A stretch of 64,000 bases of DNA, from contig JAYKXP010000106.1 in the NCBI GenBank assembly GCA_037176845.1, forward strand, positions 1 to 64,000, given 5' to 3'. The notes below the pieces were generated by a model. The model was not told the DNA's origin and searched no databases. It was given only the letters and a program-made list of their open reading frames with translations. Of the stretch, positions 46,322 to 57,939 are shown piece by piece; the first letter of the stretch is position 1, and every line of letters starts with the position of its first letter. Source of the DNA: Paramarasmius palmivorus. Lineage: Eukaryota > Basidiomycota > Agaricomycetes > Agaricales > Marasmiaceae. The position numbers and the translations under genes are program-made.

Positions 46322-48492
46322 ATGAGCTTCAACTCCTCGCATGTTGCTGTCACTGGCCATGCTATCAACACCGTCACGGGCAACCAAGTGAATCAATCAC
46401 AGGCAATTACCGCGGAAGTTGTCCATATCAATAGCAAAAGGGAGATAGAACGTACCGAGTACGATGAGGTGAGTGTACCCTTTCCTTCAAGGCCTTCATC
46501 AGTTGACACAGTTCTTTCAGTTTGAAGATGTAAAACGTGGTCGCATTGTTACCCTGAAAAGACTACACAGCGAGGATCTCTCAAAACGGTGGCATTACGA
46601 GCGGAAAGATGGGATTAGGGTCCGCAAACCAGCCAGATCAACACAACGAACCATATGCACCGTCCAAGTGCGCCCAGACCAGCAAACGAAATACACTACA
46701 GTCATCTACGAAGGCAAGGACGCACACGTTTCATGGAAGGAAGACTTTGAGCGCTATTCATGTTCTGGCCTAGGGTTCGTTTTCGCCCTCCTCTCCAGGC
46801 TAATTCCACTGACATCCAACCAGCAAATCCGACGCATGGCAACTCTACGGTCTTAATCGCTCCAACGTCCCATTTTTGATCTTCCACGACGGTCAGCCTC
46901 TTTTCTCTCTCAGTCGATATCGCTTTCTAACCAGTTCACGCGATAGAGATGGTCCCACTAGGGCATTTCCACACACATACGTTCTGGGGCGATCTATTCG
47001 TCTGGTGGTTGCGGGTACGTCCTGAAAGTCAACTTCATCCAGAAGCACACATAACTAATCATTTAGGCCATTACAGTTGCAAATAGATTGCGACGAGGCA
47101 GACATATGGCTGAACGCAAGAGGTACACTCTGTGCAGGACCTCCTGGGCCTTCATTCCAAGTCCCAGCCTCAAACATAATCCGATCCATCCTCGTTCCTC
47201 GCTCCGCACACATGCTCCAAGATACCACCTCTTTCGAATTCTTCCGTGATTTTTCATCAGCGGAGCTGGAACGCTGTATCCTGTACTATGCTCAGGATCA
47301 AAATATCAAAGTGTACATTGACGATCTATTCCCCGAGTCGGCGAACTACACAAGCTCGGATCAGGGATGCTTTGACTGGAGATGGGAATATCCGTACCTT
47401 AAATACCTTTTTAAGCGTCCACCGCGTCAACTCCCACTTGATATCATCAGGGGGCTTCGCTTTGATACTGTTTACTCGCCTTCGCTAGGTGCTGTTGCGA
47501 GGTGGCCGGGTGGTGAGGGATTGTGGGAAGTAGTCGGGAATGGGCTGGTAGATGGAACAGAAATGGGGAATGGGCTCATTCGGTGGGTGAGCGTGGATAT
47601 CGTAGTTTGATTTTGCGAGTGCTAATCCACACAGTTTCAAGCTAGATGGCACGGAAGTTGGAGTTTCGTTCTTGTTTCAACGAGTGAGATTCTGGGAGAG
47701 TTGGTTGTTGCAAAGCTTTAGAGCTACAGATATGAAGGCAGGTGTGCATCAACAGCATTGTATGTCACCTTCCTCAGCCATGCTTACACCGCAACTTGAC
47801 ACCCTTCTTAATAGATATAGTCGACCCGCACATGCTCAAACTAGAATCGATACCACGTAAACGCTATCTTCTACCGGAGCACTACCCACCCATCTACCTC
47901 TTCGTCTACCCTCTCCCTATGTCAATATCCGAGCTCATATCATGGGAGAAAGGACACACCCGAACACACTTTTGGTCTTTCGATGAGAACGGCCGGTCTA
48001 GGCTATCAGCAGAGGGATGTAGACGATGGGATCTTCCGCAACTTAGGCCTTCGATTCCTTACGGGTGCTGGCTACGCTCATGGCCAACATGTATCTACAC
48101 TGCCCTTCGCCAGTGGCAAGTTTCTCGTGGGTTTGATGCTGCCACTCCTAATTGGGCGCGGAGTTTGGGGTATCCAGAGTTGGAGATCGTTGATGGGATG
48201 AAAGATGAAGAGCGGTTTGGGGAACTTTGTGGTATGTCCCGATCTTCTTGTTCTTGTTCCATTCGGATCCTCAGAAAACACGCCTTGGACATCCGATCTA
48301 GACGATAAAGCGGAGAGTCTACCGGAGCAGCATGATATACCTTCTTCGGCTCAAGGTCAGTGCTTCGCCTGACGTAAAATTCCGTGCTGATGATCTCTAT
48401 CCCCAGAATCACCAAACGATGAATCGAAAACTAGCTTGTGGTGGTCCTGGGAAGCTGTTGCTGGCTCGGGCATCAGCGCGTTCATGTGCTAA
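46322..48492 (+). CDS. Pseudokinase-like protein, mushroom-specific family (copy 2)
   Basis: Nine exons in phase: 46322-46468, 46521-46774, 46824-46891, 46947-47014, 47077-47582, 47635-47741, 47815-48231, 48275-48355, 48407-48492; 577 aa. Same layout as 30983-33056: HVAVTGHAINTVTGNQVN start, FEDVKRGRIVTLKRLHSEDL, kinase-N-lobe-like YTTVIYEGKDAHVSWKEDF and AWQLYGLNRSNVPFLIFH, DEADIWLNARGTLCAGPPGP, ERCILYYAQDQNIKVYIDDL, YPPIYLFVYPLPMSISELIS, WEKGHTRTHFWSFDENG. It ends WWSWEAVAGSGISAFMC. No HRD or DFG motif. It has one intron (after codons for ATDMKA) in a region copy 1 keeps as one exon, plus one more near the 3' end. Function unknown. Confidence 0.82.
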
Positions 48493-48967
48493 TCTTTGAC
48501 GACATCTTTTTCCGACTTTCTGTCAGTGTGTTCTATTTGGAGCTGAGTGGCAAGTAATGTATGTACATTCAACGTTCAACCAGTTTGGGGGGAACTAAAT
48601 ATTGGCTTTAGTAGCACCTTCGATTCCAATGAGCGCATTGTGGTGAACGCTACGCAATGCATTTACGACGAGCAAATTAACAAGACCGTGGCTTGGTTCA
48701 AGCGTAAGGATATCAACGAGATAACGAGTTGAGAGTGCAGGACCTTACGCCTGCTTCAAACAAGCTTCGTTACAAAGTTACACAGACTTCGATCGTACTA
48801 CTATACGCGCATATAGATAATGCGGTGACCGCGGTTTGTGCTTCGTGCTTTGTATACTTTTTATTTAAAAATCGTATCATACATGTTCCGGATGTGGCCT
48901 GAACAAGCTTGTAGGGATGCGAAAGGCCCGGTACTGGAAGTGATTACGAAATTCAAATTGGGTGTCA
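48493..48967. other. Intergenic
   Basis: 3' flank of the pseudokinase-like gene and upstream region of the F-box gene. No coding pattern. Confidence 0.35.
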
Positions 48968-48997
48968 GGCGCGGCTTTCACTTCAACCACAACCATA
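48968..48997 (+). promoter_or_regulatory. Recurring F-box upstream element (copy c)
   Basis: GCGCGGCTTTCACTTCAAC then CACAACCAT, 94 bp before the ATG at 49091; a donor-like AAGGTACAATT follows. The gene at 54689-56533 has the same element (copy d). Confidence 0.6.
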
Positions 48998-49090
48998 GCA
49001 TCACATTTCAAACGCAGAAGGTACAATTTTCTTGCTCTGAGCCCATTCTTCTCCAGGATATTTCTCAAAGAGCTCTCAGGTATCGTGTTC

Positions 49091-50734
49091 ATGCCAAAGA
49101 ATCAGTCTGGTAGCCCCCAATGCATCAAGTGCAAAATCAAAATTATACCCACACCCAACTACGCGAGCTTATCGCCCTTTATTCTTCGTACGAATATCGC
49201 GCCGACAAAGACAGAAATTGCCCAAACAAAGGCTATCTTGGAAGAAGAAGAGGAGGAGCTACAGAGATGTGACGAGGAAATCGAGTACGCTCGCCAGGCT
49301 TTGGAGCGCCTGACCGCCCGTAGAGACGTGTTGCGTCGGAATTTGGTGGAACGTAGGAGCTGGCTTGCACCGATACGAAGGCTTCCCGTCGAGATTTTGG
49401 ACATGATCTTCGCGGAGGTCCCAAACACCTCCTTAAACATCGGTGGATTACGGACGTCGGAGCGCTCTCGATTTGGTGTCGAGGCCGTTTCTCTCCGGCT
49501 TACACACGTTTCCTGTCATTGGAGGACGATTGTGAGCGCAAAGTGCTCCATGTGGTCTACTATCGATTGGTCTTGCTGGATCAGAGCGATGAAAAAAGAC
49601 TGGACACCACTACTCAACATCTACCTCAAAAACGCTGCCAGGGAGCCGCTTCGGATCTACATAGGTCAAGTCCCTGGTTATTACAGTGATCCTGATCTCA
49701 TCACTGTGGAGGATTGGAAGGGCACTCATGACCTTCATTTCCTTCAGACATTGGCGAGACAGTTTCCCCGATGCGTGGAGTTGACCATTGATCATCGTGA
49801 CATACAGTCAACAGTGCTGCACTATGCATTGAGGACCGTGAAATTCGAGGACAACGCGGCTTTCCCTCGTCTACGTTGCCTGACTTATCGCGGCAATGGG
49901 CAAACATATGTCGACTCGAATGGCGTCGCCATCGAGGATCGCTTTTGGAATGCTATCCGTCGCGCACCTATGCTCGAACACATGTTGCTCTCCAAGATAC
50001 CGTACTTGACTCGGATGGACGCTTTTCACTCCGATTTTCCTCCATGGGACCAGCTGACGACCCTCTTCATTCTGGTTCTCGACAGTTATGCGGATTTTCA
50101 CGCTTTCATTGCTCATTGCCCTCGGTTAGAAGATCTCACCATAGACTCACCAGTTGAGTGGGATGACGGGCCAGCTTGGGACGACGTTACTGAGCCGGTA
50201 GTGCTCTCCCATCTTCGTAGCCTGTGCTTCGAATCAGAAAATCCCCAGCGTTGTCACAAAATGCTCGCGTCCATCTCCCTTCCGTCTCTGAAAAAACTAG
50301 ATATCGGATTTGGGGGCCAGGATCCTTCGGACAAAGACTCCATCCGCCAGGTCTTACAGTCCCTGTTTTTCATGCTGAAGCGGTCTTCATGTGCGTTGAC
50401 CTGCATGAAGCTAGTTTTAAGACAGTGGATACTTGGCGCAAGTTCGATGGCATGGTTCTCCGATATTCTAGGGCAGTCCACATCCCTGGAAACTCTTGTA
50501 CTGTGTCTTGATTATGAAGTGGAAGATTGTGTAGATTTGGTGATGCACGAAATCCCTGCACAACTATGCACCTTACTCTCACTCTCAAATCATCATACCC
50601 AAGTGTTTCTTCCGCAGTTGAGAGCTCTGCAGATAGAAGCGCTGTGGGACGATCCAAATCACCCATTGAACATGGACACCTTTGGTGACATTCTGGACGT
50701 AATCGAGGAGAGAAGTCAGTCGGCGTGTTCCTAA
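49091..50734 (+). CDS. F-box protein, coiled-coil family, C-terminus cut by a frameshift
   Basis: Single exon, 547 aa from ATG 49091. CxxC near the N-terminus (CIKCKIKIIPT), coiled coil (ILEEEEEELQRCDEEIEYAR), F-box (SWLAPIRRLPVEILDMIFAE), then LTHVSCHWRTIVSAKCSMWS and LRR-like repeats. It ends early: after codons for VIEERS one extra nt (relative to the 54689 gene) brings a TAA into frame. The missing family C-terminus is still readable in the next frame at about 50735-50957 (NIWIDMEGIPSGDQG, LQDRVTALGGNF). About 75 residues are lost. The rest is open, so the protein may still be made. Most similar in the window to 54689-56533. Confidence 0.83.
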   Translation: MPKNQSGSPQCIKCKIKIIPTPNYASLSPFILRTNIAPTKTEIAQTKAILEEEEEELQRCDEEIEYARQALERLTARRDVLRRNLVERRSWLAPIRRLPVEILDMIFAEVPNTSLNIGGLRTSERSRFGVEAVSLRLTHVSCHWRTIVSAKCSMWSTIDWSCWIRAMKKDWTPLLNIYLKNAAREPLRIYIGQVPGYYSDPDLITVEDWKGTHDLHFLQTLARQFPRCVELTIDHRDIQSTVLHYALRTVKFEDNAAFPRLRCLTYRGNGQTYVDSNGVAIEDRFWNAIRRAPMLEHMLLSKIPYLTRMDAFHSDFPPWDQLTTLFILVLDSYADFHAFIAHCPRLEDLTIDSPVEWDDGPAWDDVTEPVVLSHLRSLCFESENPQRCHKMLASISLPSLKKLDIGFGGQDPSDKDSIRQVLQSLFFMLKRSSCALTCMKLVLRQWILGASSMAWFSDILGQSTSLETLVLCLDYEVEDCVDLVMHEIPAQLCTLLSLSNHHTQVFLPQLRALQIEALWDDPNHPLNMDTFGDILDVIEERSQSACS

Positions 50735-50957
50735 CGTTCAGTCTGGGAGAAGTAATGTGTCCATGCTTAGCAATATCTGGATAGATATGGAAGGTATCCC
50801 ATCAGGAGATCAAGGGGTGCTTGCATTACAAGACAGAGTTACTGCTCTCGGGGGAAATTTCAGGGTCATTGAGCGTGAACACTATACAAGAGCTATTATG
50901 GATATTGGAAAATTAGTATATTCTGCGTCGTCAGCACGATGTAGTGTATGTTCCTAG
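50735..50957 (+). pseudogene. Out-of-frame C-terminus of the preceding F-box gene
   Basis: Reads SGRSNVSMLSNIWIDMEGIP and onward in the frame left by the one-nt insertion, the counterpart of PGRDDVSALRNIEIGMG in the intact copy. Confidence 0.75.
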
Positions 50958-51109
50958 ATTGTTATTGCGCCGTTGGTGTCGTATTCAACGAGTTATAAGT
51001 TGTTGGGTTGATATCAGAATGTTGTTTCGTCATAACTTTAGCGTACAGATAAAATGTGCTGCTAGACTTCTGAACTAGGCTACTAGTATGTCCTGTAGCG
51101 ATACTGCAC

Positions 51110-53300
51110 CTGTCCACTACCTCTCTTGAACGCTGATAGTTGTACTCGTGTATAGTATCAAAAGTCGAAGCTTGTGTATCGAACAGGAAGAACTGTATTT
51201 CGACTTTCTACGACCTTGAGGTGCAGAACATGGTCGCTGTTCCCTAGCGTCCAAACTGAGCGTACATTGTGAAGGGAGCGGTACCTCTTGTGACGACAAC
51301 CTCCTTTGCCAGTATCATCTCCATATTCCGCAGCCCTGAGCAAGGCTAAGCAAAGTTGTTACTCTGGCGCGACGATGACGAGCTTGCTGTTGTCTATGGA
51401 ACGAAAAAACGAGATAAGTACGAAGCATAAGGTACAGAAGCCGTAGAATGTACCTGGATAGTCCATCGAGAGCCACAGATACGAGACGTCATTTTCACGC
51501 TTCTCTGGTGACGGCCACCCTTCAACCACTCCCAATCCCCCTTTTCACTCGGAATGCGCGAGATGTCATCTACAGAGCTCCTTTCACCTTTCACCCTTCT
51601 CCATATCCGGCGTAGTACACAACTAGCCCCAGCCAACCACTTGAGACGTCCCAAGAAACGCATAGCCCCCAGGTTCGCCTCCTGCACGACACGAAGCACG
51701 ATCTCCAACGAAATGCGCTACTAAAGCCACGCATCAAGGCGAGCTAAAGGATCCTCCGCGATTGGAGGTACGAGACGAGATCGAGGTTCAGCGTTGACGA
51801 AACCGTATCCTGGGTAGGAGGTGGTCGAACACTTTTCGCCACTTCTCAGTCTCGGTAATCACGCTCGCCCACAGCTAACCCAATAGGCAGAGTCCTCATA
51901 TCCCCCGATTAGCGACCCAGGAAGAGTAGCAAAACGAGGTCCAAATCCTGTACGAGGAAAACATTTCGTATTACAAAAGATAGGCGAGAAGGGGTAGCAG
52001 GTGAGATTTTGGGCGTTGGCGGTGTAGAACATGGTGTAAAGCGTGGTATGGGTGTTGATCAGGGTGTGGGTGATATTGTAGGTACCGAGATGTTACATCG
52101 AACACCCATATGGAGAAGGAGGATTCTTCGCTGGCAATGGCAAGGACAGTAGGCGCATGTAGGCGAGGTGAGCTTTCGAAATTCAAGGCACCGCGTACAT
52201 TCCACATTCCGAATGATCGCCACTATGGGCAAACACCTGTATTGTCATAGTACGGGATCGAGAGTAAGGGAGGCGGAAGAGGAGTATGGAAGTGCGGGTA
52301 GGCGTGTATTGACTGTTCGGGGAAGTTGGACCATTTCGAGAGACTGCGACAGGCGGAAATGAACGTTCTCCAGCCGAGGCATATGGCATATTCATATCTC
52401 CTAGAAGTGGAGTTATGGAAGTGGGAGTGGGTAGATGAGGTTGCAGATGTAGACTGAATGTGGGGAGAAGAAAGGCGCTTGGTGCTAGTTGTTTGTGTCC
52501 ACCTCCCAAAAGAGCCATATCCGACTCGACTAGGGAATAGACATGTCGAAAAAGGGCTATTGCGTAATTTCAGAGCCCTGGAAGAACGCTAGAACCGCGT
52601 TGGAGGTTCTGTTGGGTGACACTGGAGTTTGGGCTGGGCAACGAGCAGCACCTAGATGCTCCAGTTGAGGGCGAAGAAGCGTGTAGTTATAATTCAAGGC
52701 ACTGCCCGCGGTATACGTCGCTGGTGAGGTGGTTTTGGGGGCTGTCAAGCACCAGAGCATGAAGCGGAAATGTGATTTTGGGTTGGAGATGAATGCATAT
52801 GGATGTCGCGTAGCCTTTCAACGTTTCAACCTCTAACCCATCCTTCGGCTCGAATTAAAAGGCTATAGTAGCGAGTTCATGTAAACGCGCTCGAGTTAAT
52901 AGCATGAACGTCAAAGGATTGAGAATAGAAGAGACGATGAATGAGCGAATACATCAACATCGTTCGATATGCGTTTGGCGGGGGCTTTTAGGTGAGATGA
53001 TGATATTCTATGAAGAATGAATGTTTTGCTTGTCGTGTGTTTATTGTCGGCGTTGAAGAGAGCATCGTTGAGGACGTTGAGGAAGGGTGCGGTGGGAGTA
53101 GCGGAAAGAGAACGTTCCGCGGCTTTCACCACAATTACCACCTTGCTCAAAGCACAACCGGCAGTAGATGGTACTTCCTTCCCCTCTGTGAAGCCCGCAA
53201 CGGCTCGTTCAACAACAGAGGTGTGTGTGTGCTTTCTCTATTCTTTGTTCATAACACTAAAACTATCCTCTCAGATCCAACTTTTTGCGTCTACTAGATC
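51110..53300. repeat. Segmental duplication, unit 1 left part
   Basis: Matches 57940-61750 in pieces: 51145-51300 with 57950-58115 (GTATAGTATCAAAAGTC), 51390-51500 with 58195-58300, 52340-52800 with 60200-60700 (CAGAGCCCTGGAAGAACG in both) and 52870-53150 with 61340-61640. On the minus strand 52911-53150 and its copies share TPFLNVL-like codons, then HTTSK and FILHR, so a gene may have lived here; frames are now short. An upstream-element copy is at 53117-53143. Confidence 0.6.
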
Positions 53301-54688
53301 CTCGACCGAGTCGACTATCGAGTGGTATCTTCTTCTTTCATTTCTTGACTCTTGCAGGGTCCTATGAAACAAGATGCTCTTATCTCAACACAAGCTCGAT
53401 TCCGGCTTCAACGCATGTCCGAAAAACAACCTTGACAACCTGAAAGTTCTCTACGTCGCGTCCATGTTAATCCCTCAACGAGGATGTGTACCATTCTACC
53501 TCCAGCACGCTGATAGTCGTCACTTTCTTCAAGATCCAGACGACTAACTCTATCTTCCATGCTACTGGTGCCTCAAGCCGGACGTGCAAGTTGTTCCAGG
53601 ATCCGCCTGTTGGCCAGGTAAGCCTCGGCCTTTCCATGTCACAGGTTATAGTTCGTATTTGAACTTCAATTGAACAGCGAAACAGTTTCATCATCCCGGT
53701 CTCCAGGTCGTTTTTTGCGGTCACTAGTTTACAGATAGAGGTCGAGTTGAATGTTCCAGTCGCGTTCGTTGTCTACGGTGAGTTCTTTGATGACTACCTA
53801 CCCGCTACTTGTGCTCAACTGCTAGCATCCTAATGCAGGTCAACTCTAACCCCTACTACTTCATGAGTTTTGCTGTCTGATTCCAAAGGAAAGCATGGAA
53901 GGGAGACCTGGTGCGTTACATTGTCCTCGTTCGATTTCTTGTACGGGCGTTTGTGTTAATTTCGAGCCCAACAGATGCGCAATAACCATACAACTTCGAC
54001 TTCGTGATACCTGAAAAGGGTATTTGCACGCTAATCCCTTAACAGCTTGGTAATCCTGACGGCGATCGTCTTCTTTCGAGAATGACGACCCACTGTTCTA
54101 CGAATAACGGGAAGCGAGCTATCTTTCTCGCTAGAACTACAGCAAAGGTCATTCTTCGGCTTAAATGGACATCGGGGTTGGCTTTTCGTATCCGTTTTCG
54201 TGGTCTGGTAAGTGCCTGAATAACTACAGTACCAATTCGTGGTAACATCCGATACAGGACGATTCCTACTAGTAATTTAGCAGGCGCACGACTCGGAAAC
54301 ATGCCCACCGGAGCATCGCGGCCTTTGTCCGTAAGTCTTTTCGTGCACTGGGTGGGCTTTCAATCCTAATTAGTGACGCTTTCTAGCTCCTTCAAGTTGG
54401 CACGCAGACAACCACCGCCACACCTAAAGGATGATCTTCGTATCCGGTTCGCTCATTTCCGCCGCGGTCGACTCGACTCCAGAGAATTTGTATTATCTTC
54501 AATCACGCGCGCCCACTATCTTTGACGGAGGTTCTCTTGTCAACCCGAGGATTCAAGCGAAGCAAACCGAGAGCTAAGGCATACCTCACTTTCTCTGTTC
54601 ATTCAGATACCTTGACTACTCTATTGACCTCGCTTATTGTGAAGCGACTTGTAACTTGTTGAATAGGATACAACCAGTGCAATAACAA
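53301..54688. other. 1.4 kb without a recognised gene
   Basis: This part is missing from the duplicate unit. Several GT..AG intron-like pairs on the plus strand (for example around 53780-53835 and 54208-54256) hint at a spliced gene, but I could not assemble a protein. From about 54570 the sequence is shared with 61780 onward. Confidence 0.3.
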
Positions 54689-56533
54689 TCAAGAAACATC
54701 CGCTACATTGTGCCAACCAACGTTCCCAATAGTAATGGTAACCCAAAATCTGTCTTTGTACTCACAGACGTCAAAGTTTCCCCCCAGAGCAGTGACTCTG
54801 TCTTCGATTGCCAGCACCCCTTGATCTCTCCGGACTTGAACTCCCATTCCTATCTCGATATTGCGAAGAGCGGACACATCATCTCTCCCAGGCTGAGCGT
54901 TAGGATCATGTGGACTACTTCTCTCCTCGACTATATCCAAGACTGCACCCAAAATGTTCACATCTGGGTGATTTGGAGTGTCCGATGTGTCGACTTCGAG
55001 TCGGAGAGTTTTGAGTCGGGGCAGACATACACGGCGATGATCGTTTGAGAGCGAGAGTAAGGAGCATAGCTGGGCAGTGACGTCGTGTTGCACCACATCT
55101 ACACAACTTTCGACTTCACCGCCCAAAACTAGTGCAAGATATTCCAGGGATGGGGATTGTCTTAGAACACTGGAGAACCATACCCATGACCTTTCGCAAA
55201 GACTCCACTGTCTCATGATCAAACGCAGGCTAGTCAGCACAGATGAAGACCGCTGAAGCATGGAGGACAGAGACTGTAAGACCAGACAGATGGAGTCTGT
55301 ATCCCCAGGCTCTTGGTCACCCAATCCAATGCCCAGTCTTTTCACGGATGGGAGGGAGAGAGAGACGAGCATGCCATGAAGATCCTGCGGCATTTTTGGT
55401 TTGAGATCCAGTTCATGAAGATGCGAGAGCACTACTGGCTCAATCACGTCGTCCCAAGTTGGTCCGTCATCCCATCCAAACGGACGTTCTACTTTGAGGT
55501 CTTCCAACTGAGGGCAATGAGTGATAAGGGTGCGGAAATCCGTGTAACTTTCGAGGTAAGAAACGCGGACAATTGTCAGCTGGTCCCATGAAGGAAAAAC
55601 TGAATGAGGAGTATCCAACTGAGTCAACTGCACTATCGTGACGAAGTCCATCTCTTTGAGCATAGGTGCATGATGAATAGCATCCCAAAAGCGATGCTTG
55701 AGAGTCGTGATGCCATTCGAGCTAGTGCGTATGGGCCAAGCAGCATCGCCGTCATAAGACAGGATTTGCAGACAAGGGAACACCACATTGTCCTCAAATT
55801 TGAGACCATTCAATGCGTGGTGTAGCACCATTGGGTGTAGGCGGGGATGCTCGATGTTTAGCTTCACACATCGGGGAAACTGCCTCGCCAATGTCTGAAG
55901 GAAATGAAGGTCATGGGTGCCCGTCCAATCCTTCACAGTAGTGAGAGCAGGAATGTCGGCCCGGCTTCCACTGATGCCGATCTGAAGTGGCTCATTGGCA
56001 GCGTTTTTGAGGTAAATGTTGAGTAGTGGAGTCCAGTCCTTTTTCATCGTCCAGCAAGACCAATCGATGCTAGACCACATGGAGCACTTTGCGCTCACAA
56101 TCTCCCTCCAATGATAGGAAACATGTGTAAGCATGAGAGAAACGGCCTCGACGCCGAATCGACAGCGCTCCGACCTTTTGCTCTGTAATCCACCAATGTT
56201 CAAGGATGTGTTTGGAACCTCCGCGAAGATCATGTCCAAAATCTCGACGGGAAGTTTTCGTATCGGTGCAAGCCAGCTCCTACGTTCCACTAAGTTCTGA
56301 CGCAACGCTTTTCTCCGGGCGAAAACCTGGCGAGCGTGTTGTACTTCCTCATCATACCTCCGTAGCTCCTGCTCTTCTTCCTCCATGATAGCCTTGGTTC
56401 TGGCGATATCTGCGTTCGTCGGAGCGAGATTCATACGAAGAACAGAGGGCGATAAGCTTGCAAAGCTAAGTATGGGTAGAGTTTTGTTTTTGCATTTGAA
56501 GCATTGGGGGTTGTCGGGCGGATTGTTCTGCAT
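54689..56533 (-). CDS. F-box protein, coiled-coil family (intact copy)
   Basis: Single exon, 614 aa from ATG 56533 (an upstream in-frame ATG at 56575 precedes it). N-terminal CxxC (NPQCFKCKNKT), coiled coil (IMEEEEQELRRYDEEVQHAR), F-box (SWLAPIRKLPVEILDMIFAE), LTHVSYHWREIVSAKCSMWS, LRR-like repeats (LQILSYDG, LEDLKVERP, LHELDLKP, LPSVKRLGIG, LTSLRLIM, LEYLALVL, LKTLRLEV) and the family end RVTALGGNF to VTITIGNVGW. This is the complete reference for 49091 (frameshifted), 24120 (two frameshifts) and 61912 (5' truncated). Likely SCF substrate adaptor; the CxxC pair may be a small metal knuckle. Confidence 0.9.
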   Translation of the reverse strand: MQNNPPDNPQCFKCKNKTLPILSFASLSPSVLRMNLAPTNADIARTKAIMEEEEQELRRYDEEVQHARQVFARRKALRQNLVERRSWLAPIRKLPVEILDMIFAEVPNTSLNIGGLQSKRSERCRFGVEAVSLMLTHVSYHWREIVSAKCSMWSSIDWSCWTMKKDWTPLLNIYLKNAANEPLQIGISGSRADIPALTTVKDWTGTHDLHFLQTLARQFPRCVKLNIEHPRLHPMVLHHALNGLKFEDNVVFPCLQILSYDGDAAWPIRTSSNGITTLKHRFWDAIHHAPMLKEMDFVTIVQLTQLDTPHSVFPSWDQLTIVRVSYLESYTDFRTLITHCPQLEDLKVERPFGWDDGPTWDDVIEPVVLSHLHELDLKPKMPQDLHGMLVSLSLPSVKRLGIGLGDQEPGDTDSICLVLQSLSSMLQRSSSVLTSLRLIMRQWSLCERSWVWFSSVLRQSPSLEYLALVLGGEVESCVDVVQHDVTAQLCSLLSLSNDHRRVCLPRLKTLRLEVDTSDTPNHPDVNILGAVLDIVEERSSPHDPNAQPGRDDVSALRNIEIGMGVQVRRDQGVLAIEDRVTALGGNFDVCEYKDRFWVTITIGNVGWHNVADVS

Positions 56534-56615
56534 GAACGCGATACCTGAGAGCTCTTTAAGAACGTTTCTGGACAATAATGTGCTCAGAACGGGAAAACTG
56601 TACCTTCTGCGACGT

Positions 56616-56645
56616 TATGGTCGTGGTTGAAGTGAAAGCCGCGCC
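56616..56645 (-). promoter_or_regulatory. Recurring F-box upstream element (copy d)
   Basis: On the minus strand: GCGCGGCTTTCACTTCAAC then CACGACCATAAC, 83 bp before the ATG at 56533, followed by a donor-like AAGGTACAGTT. Nearly the same as copy c. Confidence 0.6.
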
Positions 56646-57939
56646 TGACTAGGACGCGTCCAATTGGTAATCCTTCCAACTTCTTGTCGCCTATAGGGCA
56701 TTTCGCATCTCTGTGAGCTTGTTCAGGCCACATCCAGAATATGTATGATACATTGATGGGATGTGGAAGACAGCTCCTTCCCGAGTTGATCTACCAAGAA
56801 ATTCAGGTGAACCATCGTTCCAATTCGATTTTTACAGTAAATGAAAATACAAAGCGCGAAGCACAAACGGTCACTGCGTTATCTATACTCCACATGAACG
56901 CTTCGAAATCAACGAAAATGGATCCGAGGCCTGACAATTGTAGTGGCAGTACAAAGTCGTGCACCGTACTTCATACTATATAATATTAGCAATGAATCAG
57001 CGAATGAGGTTGGTGTAGCGAGGGATGAGCTTACTTGGCAAATGTTGCCGAGTGTCGAGGGTTATGCGGAATGCCGTTTCCAACCAGGTGGCGCTGGAGA
57101 GCTCAATTGAAGATCTCGGAACTGGAATACTCAGCCGAGAAAATCCTACAAAACCAGCCATGAGGAATGTCATCCAGACAAGTACTTTTCACGTACCCCA
57201 ATCGACCGTTTCCAAGCTCGATCTCCGTAGCTCTAGCCCGAAGGCTTAGATGCAGCATAGCGCAGGGCCCAAGCTCGGAAGGCGCAACTGCCTTACGACC
57301 TCTCGCCATCACGGGATGCAGACTGTCGAACACGATTTATCGAGAACCAGAATGTGTTATACTTCATCCACACCCGACGGTCAAAAGGTATCAACGTTTC
57401 GAAAGGACGCCGTACTGGAGTCCAGCTGTCGCTTTGTTCGAATCTCCGCCTGTCAAAGCTCTCTGGGCTTTGACTTTGCTCCAGCAACATGGAACCACGT
57501 GGATGCGAATGGCGATCTCCTCCGCTGTCTAGCTCCTACAACAACCGGTCCAGGAAGCGGCGGCATACTTCTCTTCCTATGTGGCTGGATGGAACAGTCA
57601 CGGTATCCATGGTGATGAACATATACAGTCTGAACACCCGAATGTTTTTTCAACTGTAGACCGGATGCCAAGTCAGCTTAAACTCATACTACAAAGAGAA
57701 GTACTTACACCCCAATGTCGGTCGTAATCGTCGTCCGTTCCTGTCAAGGAAACGTCAACAGCACTCGGAGTGGAAGAGATTCTTTGGGTTTTAATTAGTC
57801 CCATATTGCGAGGTCGGTAGCAGTGGTGCCTAAAAGGATGACGAAGAACAGTGCACGCGCTGAGGAAAACCAGCCCGACGGACTGCCGACTGCCAAGTTG
57901 CTCTTCTCGACACTCCTCTCCTCGAAGGCATCCATCCTA
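56646..57939. other. 1.3 kb without a recognised gene
   Basis: Short overlapping frames at 57103-57615 on both strands; none resembles a known family. Confidence 0.3.
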
